From assembly GCA_007922195.1 (NCBI GenBank), contig ML682221.1, forward strand, positions 356,767 through 420,766: DNA of 64,000 bases. The letters run 5' to 3'. The position numbers and the translations under genes are program-made. The stretch is from Podocnemis expansa (Eukaryota > Chordata > Testudines > Podocnemididae). This document shows, one piece after another, positions 14,855 to 26,693 of the stretch (its first letter is position 1; the number at the start of each line of letters is the position of its first letter). Under the pieces are notes generated by a model. It did not search any database. It was not told the DNA's origin and worked only from the letters and a program-made list of their open reading frames with translations.

Positions 14855-15299
14855 CCCCCAGTTCCCACTCCTGAACCTTGATTCACCCTGTTTTGCCAAG
14901 TGACCACGCACTTTTGAGTCAGTCCACTCCAGCCTCTTGTGTGCAATCAGTCCCAATCAGTGGGTGTATGCCCTCTGGCTACTTGAGGATGGTCCCCATG
15001 TGAGCACCCCCAGCCCCAGTTACCTCACCAGGAGCTACTGTCTTATGGAGATTGGGAACCAGTCTCAATCACCATACAATCAACTCCATCCATTTAACAA
15101 AGAAATGAATCATGCCCAGCCTTCTCCACTCAAACCCTGTAAAGACCACACAGCTTTGGATACAACAACTACTAGTTTATTGATTGGATTACAATTTTAA
15201 GTTAGAATATGGCTGATCAAGGCAGAATCATAATATAAATGAGTCAAGAGTAACCACAAGGAAATAAAAGATAAAACACACATACTAAGATAATATGAA

Positions 15300-16265
15300 A
15301 TGAAGAGTGAGTGCACAATGACAATTAAACTCTTTGAGGACCCTAGTAAAATAAAACTGTGCAGAGGAGTGCATTGGGATGACACAATTTTGCCAAAATT
15401 GTTTGCTGTTGCACTGGAAAACATGTTCAAGAACCTGAACTGGCAGACAGGAATGAAAGTTGATGGAGAGTACTTGACACCTTTGCTGTTTGCTAATGAC
15501 TGTGTTCTTTTTGCAGCGTAGACCGAAGAACTGCAAGAAAAAGTGTATCAGTTGCAAAAAGAATTGAAAGTTGGCCTGGAGATGAATGTATCCAAAACTA
15601 AATGGATGCAGAACAAATTCTGTGTGGATGGGCATATAATCCTAGATGGCAAAGAAGTAGAACAACTCTCGAAATACACATACCTGGGTCATGTTCTAAA
15701 TGTTTTTGGTGCTGTCAATGAGGAGATCTCAAAAAAGAGGCAAGCCGGTTGGTCCGTATTCAACCGTCTGAATACTGTTTTCTTGGACGATGAATTGTCC
15801 ATGACACTGCAAGCCTGCTTATTAAACTCCGCAGTGCTGCCCTCACTGACACATGCAGCAGAATGCTGGGCTACTACTTAGGAGCACGAAGAGAAGATGG
15901 TTGTAGCTCAAGGAGCAATGGCACGACAGATGTGCAAACTATCTTTGTGTGATCAAGTTCCCAACCAAGAAATTTGTCAACAAAGGATGTTGTGCAAGCC
16001 ATGTACAAAGCAAAAATACAATGGGGGGGGGTCAAGTCATTCAACTCCAAGATAACAGATGGACATCGTGGCTGAATCATTATATTTCTCTTGACTACAA
16101 ACATTCCATTGGTTGACCAAAAATGAGATGGGCAGATCTGATGGTAAGGATTCTCTGTCAGAAGTGGAAGCGGGTGTTGCAAGACAGAAATCATTGGTAT
16201 GAGATTGACTTGCAACAGTGGCAAAGCTCTATCAACAACGCAAAACATTGAGGACAGGCTGGACA
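15300..16265 (+). pseudogene. RTE/BovB-type LINE reverse transcriptase C-terminal remnant
   Basis: Open pieces 15300-15521 and 15543-15881, then broken frames to about 16265. They match the palm, thumb and C-terminal tail of RTE-clade reverse transcriptases: GVHWDDTILPKLFAVALE, GEYLTPLLFANDCVLF, VGLEMNVSKTKWM, YLGHVLN, GWSVFNRLN, AAECW. The catalytic FADD motif reads FAND here, so an essential Asp is lost. The 5' end (endonuclease) is absent, as in a typical 5'-truncated insertion. Confidence 0.75.
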
Positions 16266-16640
16266 CAGGAGACACAAGTGAAACTAATATCTCTACCTAA
16301 ACTGACCTTATAGGCCAAATTCATGCTCAAGATGGTCAGCTGTCACATGTTTGTATAGTCACTCTCTGAGACCAGGCAGGGCCAAATCTTGCTTGAAGTT
16401 GCTGCAAGATGGAAATTCCCAGACAAAAAGCCCCACATCTGTCCAACTGTCTCCCTTTGTTTCCAAACCCACTCAACCCCTTTCTTTCTGGTCAGAGGTG
16501 ATTTCTTTGTCTGGTGTGAGCCAGGGAACTCAATTCACATATTCTTTCTTACATCCTCCTGGTATTTGCTTACTCACAGCTTTGATTGCTGGAACAGAGT
16601 TCTGCTGGAAGACAGTTTGATTCAGGGGCAACAGTGCCCC

Positions 16641-18644
16641 GTAAAAAGAGCCAGGGTCTGGTTCCCCTCCAGGCCTGATTTGGGGCCCAAGCCCAATCTG
16701 GTGCTCCAGGGCCCTGAGCAGTTCTCAGATCGGGGTCCTGCCACTGGCAGCTGGCAGCCCGACCTCGGATCCCTGGCTGGGGCTGGGGCCAGGAAAAGTG
16801 GCCACCACCACAGGTGGCCTGGCTCTGGAGCCCCAGATGGGGATGGGAATAGGAATGGGTTGGGCTCCTGCCACTTGGGCACTGGCGTGAAGACTTGGGG
16901 TGCATGCCCCCTGTGTCCAGCACCAGCAATGTGGCTTGCTTGCTCATAACTTTACATGTTGCTGGAAAAGAGCTCTGTCTGGTGCCTTTTAAGGTCAAGG
17001 AGGTGCGGGGGCAAATTCCCAGTGATTGAGAGAGACCCGACCACTTTTTTTGTATTAATCACTATTTATATAACTTTTATTGTAATTATATAAAAAGGCC
17101 ACTAGGTGGAGTCCTTTAACTATAAATGTGAAGTCTTAATACAACTACTCTCATCAACTAAGTGAAAAAGGAACCCGTTAAGTGCTACAATTATAACAGT
17201 TAGAATAATTCTATTTCTCTAAACAGGAAATATAATATGATAACACTAACAATACCTATTCCTACCCCAGTACCTAGTCCCGAAGCAAACCCTTTACCCA
17301 ACCTTAATTAGTATAATTCATAGTTGCCTAGCAGATTCCTGGCAAGCTTAACTTAATTCTACAATGGAGAAGGAGTTTCACAATCCATGTATGCAAAAGG
17401 CAAATGTAGTACCCAGGACTTTCGAGCATGGACTCCTAGTGGTCTGGCTCCTGGCTGCCAGGCCAAGCCTGATGCTAGGCTACACTTTTTGGATTGTGGG
17501 AGAAGGTTAGAGATAACATAGAACTTCACAACATAACATAACACATAAACACAAACACACCATATTTACCACATCTTTACATGGCCCTCCGGAAGGTCTT
17601 TAGCAGCTGTTCAGGTAACTGTTTTAAACCGACTAGGGACACTGAGAGACTGGTACTTCAAGGAACAAATGTTAGGTTCCCAGTGAGACAGTCCACCCCA
17701 TTGACTCCTAAACAAAACCTAAATCAGAGAAAAAACAGTACCCTGTAGACCATTAACCAAACCTAGTGATGGACTGTCTCCTCTCTAGCTGGCCAGGTGA
17801 GGGGTATCTCACCTTCCCTTGTGGAAGGTGGGGAGTGCCTTCGGCTGGCTGGACCTCAGCGACATAGCAGGCTCTTCATCTACCACTCCTCCGACTTGTC
17901 CTGGTGTTTGTCTTGTCTTTTTATTGACAAAAACCACACTGACATAGGCTGTATCTCACCTGCCTGGGATTTACTTATCTTATTTGTCTGGAAAAGAAGC
18001 TTTTCCAGCTGTTGTGCTTCCCCTTTCCCTTGGCCTTGGTCAGCTTGAACCGGTATTACGTGGTTTTTGCAGCTGCTGGGTCTTCTGGAGGATAAGGCCA
18101 TTAAGATGGCTTCACTTTTGCTCATACAGTACTTTACATGCAGGCCAGAGTTTGGCCATTTATAATTTCCACCTCTTGCTTCACATTGCCCACCCCCTTG
18201 AGCCATGCAAAACATATTACAAATCTGTAGACATACATAAAACTTCAGGAAACATAATACTATACGAAGTGTGTAGAATAGGTTCCATAAAGAAATCTGT
18301 CATAGCATAATTGGCATCAAATTATACGATCACAGAGGACAAGTGAACAGAAAAGTCATATATCATAACCCAGGGGTGCACAGATGTGCATCCCTTGGCA
18401 AACTCACAATGCCACCCCCTGCACAGGGTGTGATGAGGTCTGGATCTAGGGGATGGTTTGTGATCATCTTTTGTATTAATATTTCATATTTTCAATAATC
18501 CATATGTGATATGCCATGTTTGGTAGGAATAGAAAGGTTATAATCTGCTAGGAGTGATTATATGGTTGAAATATAGGTATCATATCTGTATGAAAAATTA
18601 GCAATATGTTTCTTCTATTTGTATTATAAATTACTGGATTCTAA
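16641..18644. other. Non-coding stretch
   Basis: 16641-16930 is GC-rich MITE-like sequence. 17050-18644 is AT-richer with no recognised gene or repeat ends. Confidence 0.35.
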
Positions 18645-19198
18645 GGCACACCCAGACTGAGTCCCTGCAAAACCACTGTCCTCTTAATGGCCCATTAACA
18701 AAGCTCCCAGCTACAGTGGGCCTAGGAAAAAAAAATCCTGCTTGGTCAGTCACCCAGACTGACCATGTGACTCAACTCAATTTTGATTTTGTAAAGACTG
18801 CAGTGCATGACTGAGGCCAGAGGTGACAAAAAGCAATGGCCCCATCTCCATTTTGTCTTCAGTCTCACGTCTGCAATTAACACCCTCTTCTGGAACTTTT
18901 CTGCTGCACTGAACAAAGGATTGAGACACACCCAGGTGCTCTGTGTCTACCAGAGGAATTGGACTGACCTGCAAACTACAGATTCTTCAAGGACTTGCTT
19001 TCTATGGACTCTAAATCACTTGTATGTATGTGATTCACTTTGGCCCTTTAACATCTCTCATATTTTGTTTCTTTTTATTTTAAACCTTCTGTTGTAGTTA
19101 TGAATCGATTGGCTGGCAGCATGGTATTTTGGCTAAAATCCAAGTCTATATTGTTCTAGGTAATGTGGCTGACCCTTTGGGGTCAGGAGAACCTATTT

Positions 19199-20211
19199 GG
19201 TTATGTTCACACAGGGCTTTTATTTCGAAACAACACTGGTTGTTTTGAAATAAAAGTCCCTATGTTCAAACGACGTTTTCTTGTTTTGAAAGGAGGGAGC
19301 TCCTCGTTTCGAAACAAGAGCCCTCCTTTCGAAACAGCTTAAACCCACTTTGCTTTCGAAAGGAGGGTTATTTCGAAACCAGTGGTTTCGAAATAAGCCA
19401 TTTGGACATGTTATTTCAAAACAAAGAATGTTTCGAAATAACAAGGACCTTCTTCCCAGGGTGCATAGCACCCTGGGGGGAAGGTCCCTCCTCCCCCTCA
19501 GCACCCTGGCCAGGGATCAGCACCCTGGCCAGGGTGCTGAGTGGGGTGCAGGGGGTCGGAGGGTGCCCCAGCCAGCTTCCCCCTGCTTCCCCTTGCTGGG
19601 AGCAGGGGGGGACGGGACCCTCAGCCCCCTTCACCCCCTTACCCCCAGCAAGAGGAAGAGGGGGAAACCGGCTGGCGCTGCCCCCAAGCCCAGGTTGCCT
19701 TCCTCCTGCCAGGAGTGGGGGGCTTCCCCTGCCCCCTGCAGAGGCAGCGGGGGGGCAGGGGGAGCCCCCCTACCCCGGGAAGACATGGTGGGGGGCAGGG
19801 GAAGCCTCCCTGCCCTCTGCAGAGGTGGTGGGGGGCAGGGGAGGCCCCTGCCCTGGGAAGACACGGTGGGGGAGCAGGGAAAGCCCCCCTGCCCCCTGCA
19901 GAGATGGCGGGCAGAGGCAGCGGGGGGGCAGGGGGAGCCCCCCTTACCCCTGGCCAGAGCCGCAGGGAGCAGGGGAATCCCAGGGGCGGGGCTTCCCTGG
20001 CCCAGCACAGGGCATCCCTTCACCTCCCCTCTCCTATTTTGAAATAGCATGTCACACTGGACATGCTATTTTGATTCCCTCCTTTTCCCTTATTTTGAAA
20101 ACACTTTTTTGTTATTTCGAAATAAGGTGTTTCGAAATATGGCTTTATTTTGAAACAGCTTGTTTTGAAACAGCTTGTTACAAAACAAGCACTTTGCTTG
20201 CGAACGTAGCC
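19199..20211. mobile_element. Harbinger-type non-autonomous element, TTT target duplication
   Basis: 1013 bp. The ends are GGTTATGTTCACAC and, reversed, GGCTACGTTCGC, flanked by TTT at 19196-19198 and 20212-20214. The flanks are full of TTATTTCGAAATAA/TTTCGAAAC palindromes and the centre is a GC-rich minisatellite. No transposase. Confidence 0.75.
19660..20030. repeat. GC-rich minisatellite inside the Harbinger element
   Basis: Imperfect units of about 50-60 bp built from CCCTGCAGAGG, GGGGGCAGGGGAAGCC and GGGAAGACA(C/T)GGTGGGGG blocks. Confidence 0.65.
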
Positions 20212-20924
20212 TTTCTTTAAGAGACCCAGTGGCTAGCTGGCTAGGTGGGGACCGGAGGAGCTGATGTGCAAAAGACGGGACTGTTTCTGTTTTGTTATGC
20301 TTTGTGATGACTGTTGTGGGGAACCAGAAGCATGTTTTGTTACTGACTGGGAGACTGGTTTAAGTACCACCTGTCAGTGGTTTGGGGGTTTGTCCCCTGG
20401 TTTTGCAGCTTGCCCTGATTTTTGGCACATTCAGAAGGTTATCCCAGGAGGTATGGGTCACACAGGCAGCCCACAAACAGCATCTCTGGGGTGTCAGGAA
20501 TGTTCATAGTTGTAGGAAAAAGTTAAACTGAACACGTGGCCTGAGGAATGGTTATGGAGTTACTACGGACAAACGCAGCTGTTCTGTCACTGAGATTCTA
20601 GTTAAATGTTATCTTTCTTTTTCTCTGCCTCTTCCCCTCTTACATAAGGTTCTGGATGGGAACATTGCTTATCACCTCCCCACCTCTGCTTGTTAAGGAC
20701 TGTGAAGTAATCCCTGTTGTAGAAAATAATGAGTTTAAAGGTAAGCCATCTGTGCAATATATGCAAAACATGTAAACAGGAGTGGGGATAATTATATGCA
20801 CCATATAATCAATCATTTTCATTATATGTATGTTCAAGTAACCATATAAGGATCCATGAAATTTGTCAGCCATATATGTATTTCCATTCTGGTCTGGATA
20901 AAAGAATCAAAATTAGAAAATGTT

Positions 20925-21328
20925 AATTCAAAATAAGGGAAACCCTCAAAGCAAAATAGCATGCCCTATGTGTTCAGGAGAGGGGCAGCATGGGAGGTGT
21001 GGCAACATGGCCCCCTTGCTGGGTCATGCCCCCACCCAATCTATACAAAAAGGAAGGAACTCCGGGAAGGAGAAGGGCAAAAGTGTTATTTCAAAACAAC
21101 CATTATTTCAAAATAACATGTCCGAATGGCATTATTTCAGAACAACCATTTCGAAACAATGTCTATTTTGATTGCATGTGAGGTTTTACTGTGTCAAAAT
21201 TATGGCCATTATTTCGAAACAACAGGGTCCCATCGTTTCAAAATAATGAAAAGTTGTTCGGACATGCCCGGCTTTATTTCGAAACAATGGGTGTTGTTTT
21301 GAAATAAAACCCTGGTGTGGACACAGCC
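20925..21328. mobile_element. Harbinger-type element fragment
   Basis: It ends GTGTGGACACAGCC at 21328 and shares GGGAGGTGTGGCAACATGGC and TTATTTCGAAAC blocks with the element at 40657-41822 (in reverse). The left end is not defined. Confidence 0.6.
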
Positions 21329-21540
21329 TTTTAGTTTGAACTAACATGTCTACATTGTGCTAGTTCAAACTAAACTTTGTAATATATTCAAACTAAGCAG
21401 TTAGTTTAAACTGACCACTCAAACTATTTTGAACTAAGCTTTGCTTAATTTAAACTAAGCAAAGCCTAGTGTAGACAGGGATCAAATTAGTCCAGGTTAA
21501 GCCTCCTTAATCTGGACTAATTTGCTAGTGTAGACGTAGC
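21329..21540. mobile_element. Harbinger-type MITE, TAGTTCAAACTA family
   Basis: Repeated TAGTTTGAACTAAC / TTTAAACTAAGC palindromes, ending GTGTAGACGTAGCC at 21540. It resembles the terminal regions of the large Harbinger element at 49602-53309. The left end is truncated against the preceding element. Confidence 0.55.
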
Positions 21541-23514
21541 CTCTGTTTTAATGGGTATAAACTTTTAACCTTTTGAATCACAGTATCTACTGTCATGGGC
21601 AGTCTTAGGGTTTCCAGGCCCTGAAGCAAAAGTCAAGGATGCCCCCCCCACATGGGGGCTTTGTCCTTGACTGGGCCCCCCCGCGGCAAGTTCCCTGCCC
21701 CCCTGCCAGGGCATTCCCAGCTCCCCTGCCACTTTGCTGGGGCCTCCCTGGCCCCTCCGTGGTCCCCAAGCCCCCTGCCAGGACCCCAAACCCCTCTGCC
21801 AGCCTTGCCAGGCCTCCCCAGCCCCAGAGCAATGCCTCTTATCCTCTTCCACCAGGTCCCAGGTCCCACTGCCTCTCTCACCGGGGCCTCCCCACCCCTG
21901 CTGTGATCCCTGCTGCTGGCCCCACCGCCAGCCTTGCTGGGGCTAGTCCAGTACAAGAGTGGTCCGCAGCACTGCCACCAGCCTCATCCAGACCTTCCCA
22001 GCCCCTTCATGGCCCCAACCTCTTCCACCAGGGCCTCTGGCCCCGCCACTGTCAACGGAGGTGGCAGACATAATGGCCACTCCACCCCCCCAAGGTAGCC
22101 CTCTAGGCTATAGAGCTGACAGGGAGGAATGTTAGGTATCGATCTCCCCTGATGGGCCTCAATTTCCTCCCCGCTGACTCCAGGACTGGCTCACTGCCCC
22201 TCCCAGCTGTCACACCAGATGGCCCTGCAGCCAGCTGTTTGCTGCTCCACCTGGCCCACCATGCAAAATTATTGCCCACCCCTGACATAGACACCCTCCC
22301 TGTTGCTTACATCACCAGTTGCTGCCCATGGCCAACAGCTGAAGTCTACAATCCAGGTACATAAGAACCCAGTCCATCGTTGTGTCCATAAAACTGACTT
22401 GTGAATTGTCCTGAACTTCGTATCAGACACTGGAAACCCAAAGCCTGGTGAATTCATAAAGATGGAGAAAGACTCACAAGTTGTTGAACTTGGCACCATT
22501 GGCCCATTTTCAGGGCTGCCCCTGCTCCCTCCAGAGGCAGATCCAGTGGTCAAATTCACCTTTGTGGCGCACCAGCCTCCAGCTGGGCTCAGGGGAAGCT
22601 CGTTGGAGGGTTAAGTCAGGGGGAGCTGGAGCTTGAGGAGGAGGAGAATAGTGGCAGAAGGGAGCCAGAGGACTGGGGCTACAGGCGGAGGGCCGGGGCT
22701 GTGATGGGAAGAAGGGGCTGGAGGGAGGAGTGACACAGCCCTGGGAAAAGACCCAGGGCCTGGTCCCAGGCCCAGGCTGCACCCCCTGCTGTGCCGACCC
22801 TGTCCCATGGGCCCAAGTTGGCACCCTGGCCCAATCCAGTCCTGGGTCTCCGGGCAGGCCCGGATCAGTCTCCTGCAGCCACCTGCCAGTGGCCCAGGCC
22901 CAGATCTCCGGCCAGGGCAGGAGTCGGGTAAGGGAGCTGCTACCATGGCTGCCCTACCCTCAGATCCCCAGCCAGAGATGGATTGGTTAGCTGCTGCTGG
23001 GGGGCACTAGAAGCACTGGTATTCGACCGGGGGAATGTGCCCCCTGTGCCCAGAGAGTGATACCACTGGCTAAAGGGCAGAGTGGGGTGTACGTGGGGGG
23101 ACAAACTTACTTATGATGCAAATACTTAAAAATGCAGCAACTTTCAATCGCTGCTTCTCACAAACAGGTCAAGTACTGGTGGTGCAGAGCTCCAGGCATT
23201 TGCTAGAGCAGCTATTTTAAAAGTAGTGTTACCTGATGGTGCTGATAATGTCTCGAGACATGAGTTGTCAAAGATCCAGCTAAAGGTGAAGTGAAGACAA
23301 TTGCCCCATCTACATAAAGCTAGCTAGAGTAATGACCACAAACACACACATCCAATTCTTCCCAGCAAGAACTTTGCTGCCCCAGGGAAAGACCTGGGAC
23401 ACGGGCTGAGTCACCACCCCCTGCAGCCTGGCCATGATCCAGTGCCCGGGCCCAATCCAGTATCAGGCTCCTGCCGCTGCCAGCCTGGCCCTGGATCCCT
23501 GGATCTTACCCATA
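21541..23514. other. GC-rich non-coding stretch
   Basis: 21600-22100 and 22510-23060 are GC-rich, C/G-skewed, MITE-like blocks whose open frames have low-complexity Pro/Gly/Ala-rich translations and are not credible genes. No clean ends were found. Confidence 0.35.
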
Positions 23515-23935
23515 AATGCCACATTATTAGTCAATCCTTTAGTAACTACAACTAAAGGTTTCATATAAAAAGAAAACAAGCAAAGTATGAGAGATGTTAA
23601 AGGGTCAAAGTCAATGACCTACATACAAATGATTAAGAGTCCAGGTAAAGCAAATCCTTGGAAGAATTTGGAGTTTGCACGTTCAATCAGTTCCTCTGGA
23701 AGACACCCAACAGCTGGGTGGATCTCAGTACTTTGTCCAGGCTCAGTGGAATAGTTGCAGAGATGGGTGTTGGCTGGAGGCTGGAGACTGAAGAGGAGAT
23801 GGAGTTGGTGCTGCTTCCTTTTATCAGTTCTGGCCTTCCCCATGCTGTGTGGAATTTTTGCACATCAAGATAGAGTCAAGTTACATGGTCAGTCCAGGTG
23901 ACTCACTGAGCAGGTTTCTCCCTACATACTTTAAG
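23515..23935 (-). mobile_element. LTR-like repeat family B, inverted copy
   Basis: Reverse complement of the repeat at 18645-19120 over about 420 bp with moderate divergence. Confidence 0.5.
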
Positions 23936-25173
23936 TGGCCCTGGGAACACCTAAAGATATTATTGTAATTACTTTATGCAGACCACCTGATGCAAACTTT
24001 CTTGAAAAAGCCAGTATATCCCAGCTGTCATATTTGTGATAGCTGAGTACTATATTGCCTGTAAAAACGATTCAGCAAACTGAATTAAATAGTTTTATGA
24101 TTATAACTTGCATTTTTTCTAATGTATGAATACTTAATAATTATGCACACACAACTTAAAACTGAAGATATTACTCAAGCTTTAATGGGAATTTTGGGCC
24201 TTCGTGTTTGAACAAAGTTCATTGATTTGTCAAAGAAAGTCTTACCATGGAAGCCATGTCCACAGGGCTGGCTCAAGGGGCTATGGCGCCCCGAGCACCT
24301 TTTGCTTTGATGCCTCCCCTGGGAGCAGGAGTGGAACCTGGCCTCATCTCTGGGCTGGCTCACCCTACCTCCAGGGTGGGGAACGGCTGCCTCAGGGGTG
24401 CAGTGGGCCTGTCCAGAGATGGGGCTCTGCTCTCCTGTCCCTCCCCTGGGCTGGCTGTTCTGCCCTGGGGGCGAGGAGGTGAGGCAAGAGAGTGGAGTCT
24501 GCCCCATGGGCTGGTCTGCTCTACTCCTTGTGTCTGATTAAGTTATGCCTAATGGATCTGAAACCAGTTAGTCGGTTCTTTCAGGTCCTTAAGTGGTGAT
24601 TTGTGGTAATGCCTACATCAATACTAACAGAGTAGTTTGCTGGCTGCTTTATGTAAAGCAAATGATGAGAAGGATGGAGGGGCTGCCTCCCTGAGTTCTC
24701 TCAGCTAGTGGAGATGTGGCTGAAAAAAGAGACAAAGCAGCTCTTATAGGGACTGTGTTTTACAGAAACATTCATCAAACTAGAGATAACTGGGAGGTTC
24801 TTCCCAGACCCACTCACTTCCTTCTAGCCCTTCTGGTGAGCTTTACACAACTCTACTGTTCCACCCTGCTACCTGAATCTGCTTCCTCAGTTTTAGCCCA
24901 ACAATAAGACAGAGTCAGGTTCTTTCATTTCCCATCTCCTGGGGCCAATGTTCCCTGTAGGCTGTGTGGGCAAGTGGTGGTGCAGCCACCTCTGCTTATC
25001 CACCCAGGAAACACTGACCCCTGTGTAGGTCCAGGAGCCGCAGGCCCTACCTGGCCCCAGATACATACCTCCTGGGTGCCATGCAGCCTGGGGGAGTTTA
25101 ATATCTCCAGCCCTTACCTGAGCATGCTTCAGATGCATGCTCAAGGTTGGATATAGCAGCAGATGCCAGTCAC
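23936..25173. other. Non-coding stretch with MITE fragments
   Basis: It contains a truncated CAGGGCTGGCTCAAGG-type hAT end at 24263 and an isolated hAT-like end CAATGTTCCCTGTAGGCTG near 24945. Nothing else is recognised. Confidence 0.4.
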
Positions 25174-25525
25174 CTGTGTTCCCTCTAACCTGTGCACGTG
25201 TGCGCATGCACGCAGGTTGTGACACCTGCACACACAACAAAATAAAGTGCGCACAAAAGTGTCAACGGTGCTAATATTTTTATGCTACTTTAAGAAGGCT
25301 GTTTCAAGTAGCACAATTCAAATAATGTTTTGTAATTTATTAAATCATTTCCATCACCATATCAAAAAAAAATTAGATATTATTTGCATCATACACACTT
25401 GCTTTTGTGCTCACAAGTTTGACCACACTCACTGGAATGGACATAAATTTGGACACTAATTCTGAAAATTTGCACAAAAGAAATACTTTGCGCACACAGC
25501 CTGTGAAAAATTGGAGGGAACATTG
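25174..25525. mobile_element. hAT-type MITE, TGTTCCCTCTAA family, copy 2
   Basis: 352 bp from CTGTGTTCCCTCTAA to TTGGAGGGAACATTG, with a perfect 8-bp target duplication CCAGTCAC at 25166-25173 and 25526-25533. It lies in the opposite orientation to copy 1. Confidence 0.85.
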
Positions 25526-25801
25526 CCAGTCACGTAGGCAATAGCATAGTCAGTGATCACGTAGGCCAGGCGTGGCCAAACTGTGGCTCATGAGCTGCAT
25601 GTGGCTCTTGAGAGAAAAACTGTGGGTCATGGAGGAGCATGGCGGGGAGAAGAGTGGTATGGTCAGGCAGCAGGGAAGTGGCCACATGGTCGGAGGTGGT
25701 GAGGAAAAGGCAGCATGGTAAGGGCTGGCAGGGAAGCGGCAGCATGGTCAGGTACGGCAGGGAAATGGCCACATGGTTGGAGACAGCAGGGAAGTGGCAG
25801 G

Positions 25802-25868
25802 ATCAAATCAAATCAAATCAAATCAAATCATAGGGCTGGAAGGGACCTCATGAGATCATCAAGTCCAA
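25802..25868 (-). mobile_element. CR1 LINE 3' tail with (GATTT)n terminus
   Basis: On the minus strand it reads GAGGTCCCTTCCAGCCCTAT, then GATTTGATTTGATTT repeats, the short-repeat 3' end of CR1 elements. Only about 65 bp, inserted in the hAT element. Confidence 0.7.
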
Positions 25869-26126
25869 ATGGTCAGGTACGGCAGGGAAATGCAGCATGG
25901 TTGGAGACTGTGGGGAAGTGGCTGCATGGTCGGAGATGGCAGGGAAGTCGCAGCATGGTCAGAGAAGGGGGAGATGCATGCCATGGTTGGGGAAGTTGCA
26001 ACATGTTTAGATTTTCTCATAGGCCCTAATGCAGTTTATTCATTGTTAAGATAAAATCATGTTTTCCAAGACCTTCTAAACATGATGTGAAATAATAAGA
26101 AATGAAAATATGAAGAAGAAAACAGA

Positions 26127-26390
26127 TTGTTTAAAACTGAATGTAGATTACTTTCAATTTTTGGTGCAACTAACTGCTGTGAATCATTGTATTCCACAAT
26201 GAAATTTGTTAAATTGAAACGGTGTTCAATACTTAGAGATCAGCACCTGAAAGAGCTTTTACCTACTGCATTGACAAGTTACTGCCCAGATTTAAAAAAC
26301 TCGCCACTAGCCTGCAGTCTTCTACATCGAGCAACAGCTAAGTTTTCAGTGTATAGGCCTAGTTTTCGTGAAAAAAACCAAGGAGTCGTG
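26127..26390 (+). pseudogene. hAT transposase C-terminal dimerisation domain remnant
   Basis: The open frame encodes LLSIFGATNCCESLYSTMKF followed by KELLPTALTSYCPDLKN, the hAT C-terminal dimerisation region (usual wording FGSTYLCE.FS.M). It sits near the 3' terminal repeat of its element, as expected. The DDE part is absent. The frame is closed off by a Penelope tail insertion. Confidence 0.75.
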
Positions 26391-26455
26391 TGGCACTTTA
26401 AGACTAACAGATTTATTTTTCGCGTGAGCTTTCGTGAAAGAAAAATCCCACTTCC
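26379..26455 (-). mobile_element. Penelope 3'-end fragment
   Basis: GGAGTCGTGTGGCACTTTAA and the TTCGTGAAAGAAAAATCCCAC segment match the Penelope tail at 10238-10312. CTAGTTTTC occurs on both sides (about 26359 and 26469), a likely target duplication. Confidence 0.6.
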
Positions 26456-26693
26456 CTTTGGAAATTGACTAGTTTTCATGGTAACTTTAAGTAATTATTA
26501 GAATCTGCCATAAGTAGGATCAATATTTTCCCTCTTTTTACAATAAAATTAAATGGTGCAATGAATTTTAAACTTAGTAATTTTGGAGCAGGTAAAAGTA
26601 TATGGTTATATGTCTCAGTGCAGCTGTCAAAGATTTAATAATCAACTTGTGTGGCTCTTGAGTTCCATAAGTTTGGCCACCCCTGACGTAGGG

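Larger units (their letters stand above)
14444..16640 (-). mobile_element. LTR-like repeat family A, second copy, split by two insertions
   Basis: The copy is collinear with 7713-8230: GTGACAGACCACTCCCC at the left, the same TTTATT at 15177-15182, and the tail resuming at about 16262 (CTACCTAAACTGACC against CTACTTAAACTAACC). It is interrupted by a hAT MITE (14496-14854) and an RTE LINE piece (about 15296-16262). Confidence 0.5.
18645..20520 (+). mobile_element. LTR-like repeat family B, interrupted by a Harbinger element
   Basis: 18645-19198 and 20212 to about 20520 read as one repeat split by the Harbinger insertion. An inverted copy is at about 23515-23935: the segments with TTTAACATCTCTCATA, CCAACAG/CACCCAGGTG and TCAGTCTCAC occur reversed there. 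No coding sequence. An LTR nature is only suggested by its texture. Confidence 0.4.
25567..26685 (+). mobile_element. hAT (Charlie-like) DNA transposon with transposase remnant
   Basis: 1119 bp. The left end is CAGGCGTGGCCAAACT; the right end reversed is CAGGGGTGGCCAAACT. The 8-bp target duplication is ACGTAGGC at 25559-25566 against ACGTAGGG at 26686-26693. Inside are diverged repeats of GGCAGGGAAGTGGC(A/C), a CR1 tail (25802-25868), a transposase 3' end (26127-26390) and a Penelope tail (26379-26455). Confidence 0.8.

Noticed and set aside
19350..20220. Long overlapping open frames (up to 272 codons) over the GC-rich region
   Set aside because: They are all Pro/Gly/Ala-rich, present on both strands, and coincide with a minisatellite inside a Harbinger element.
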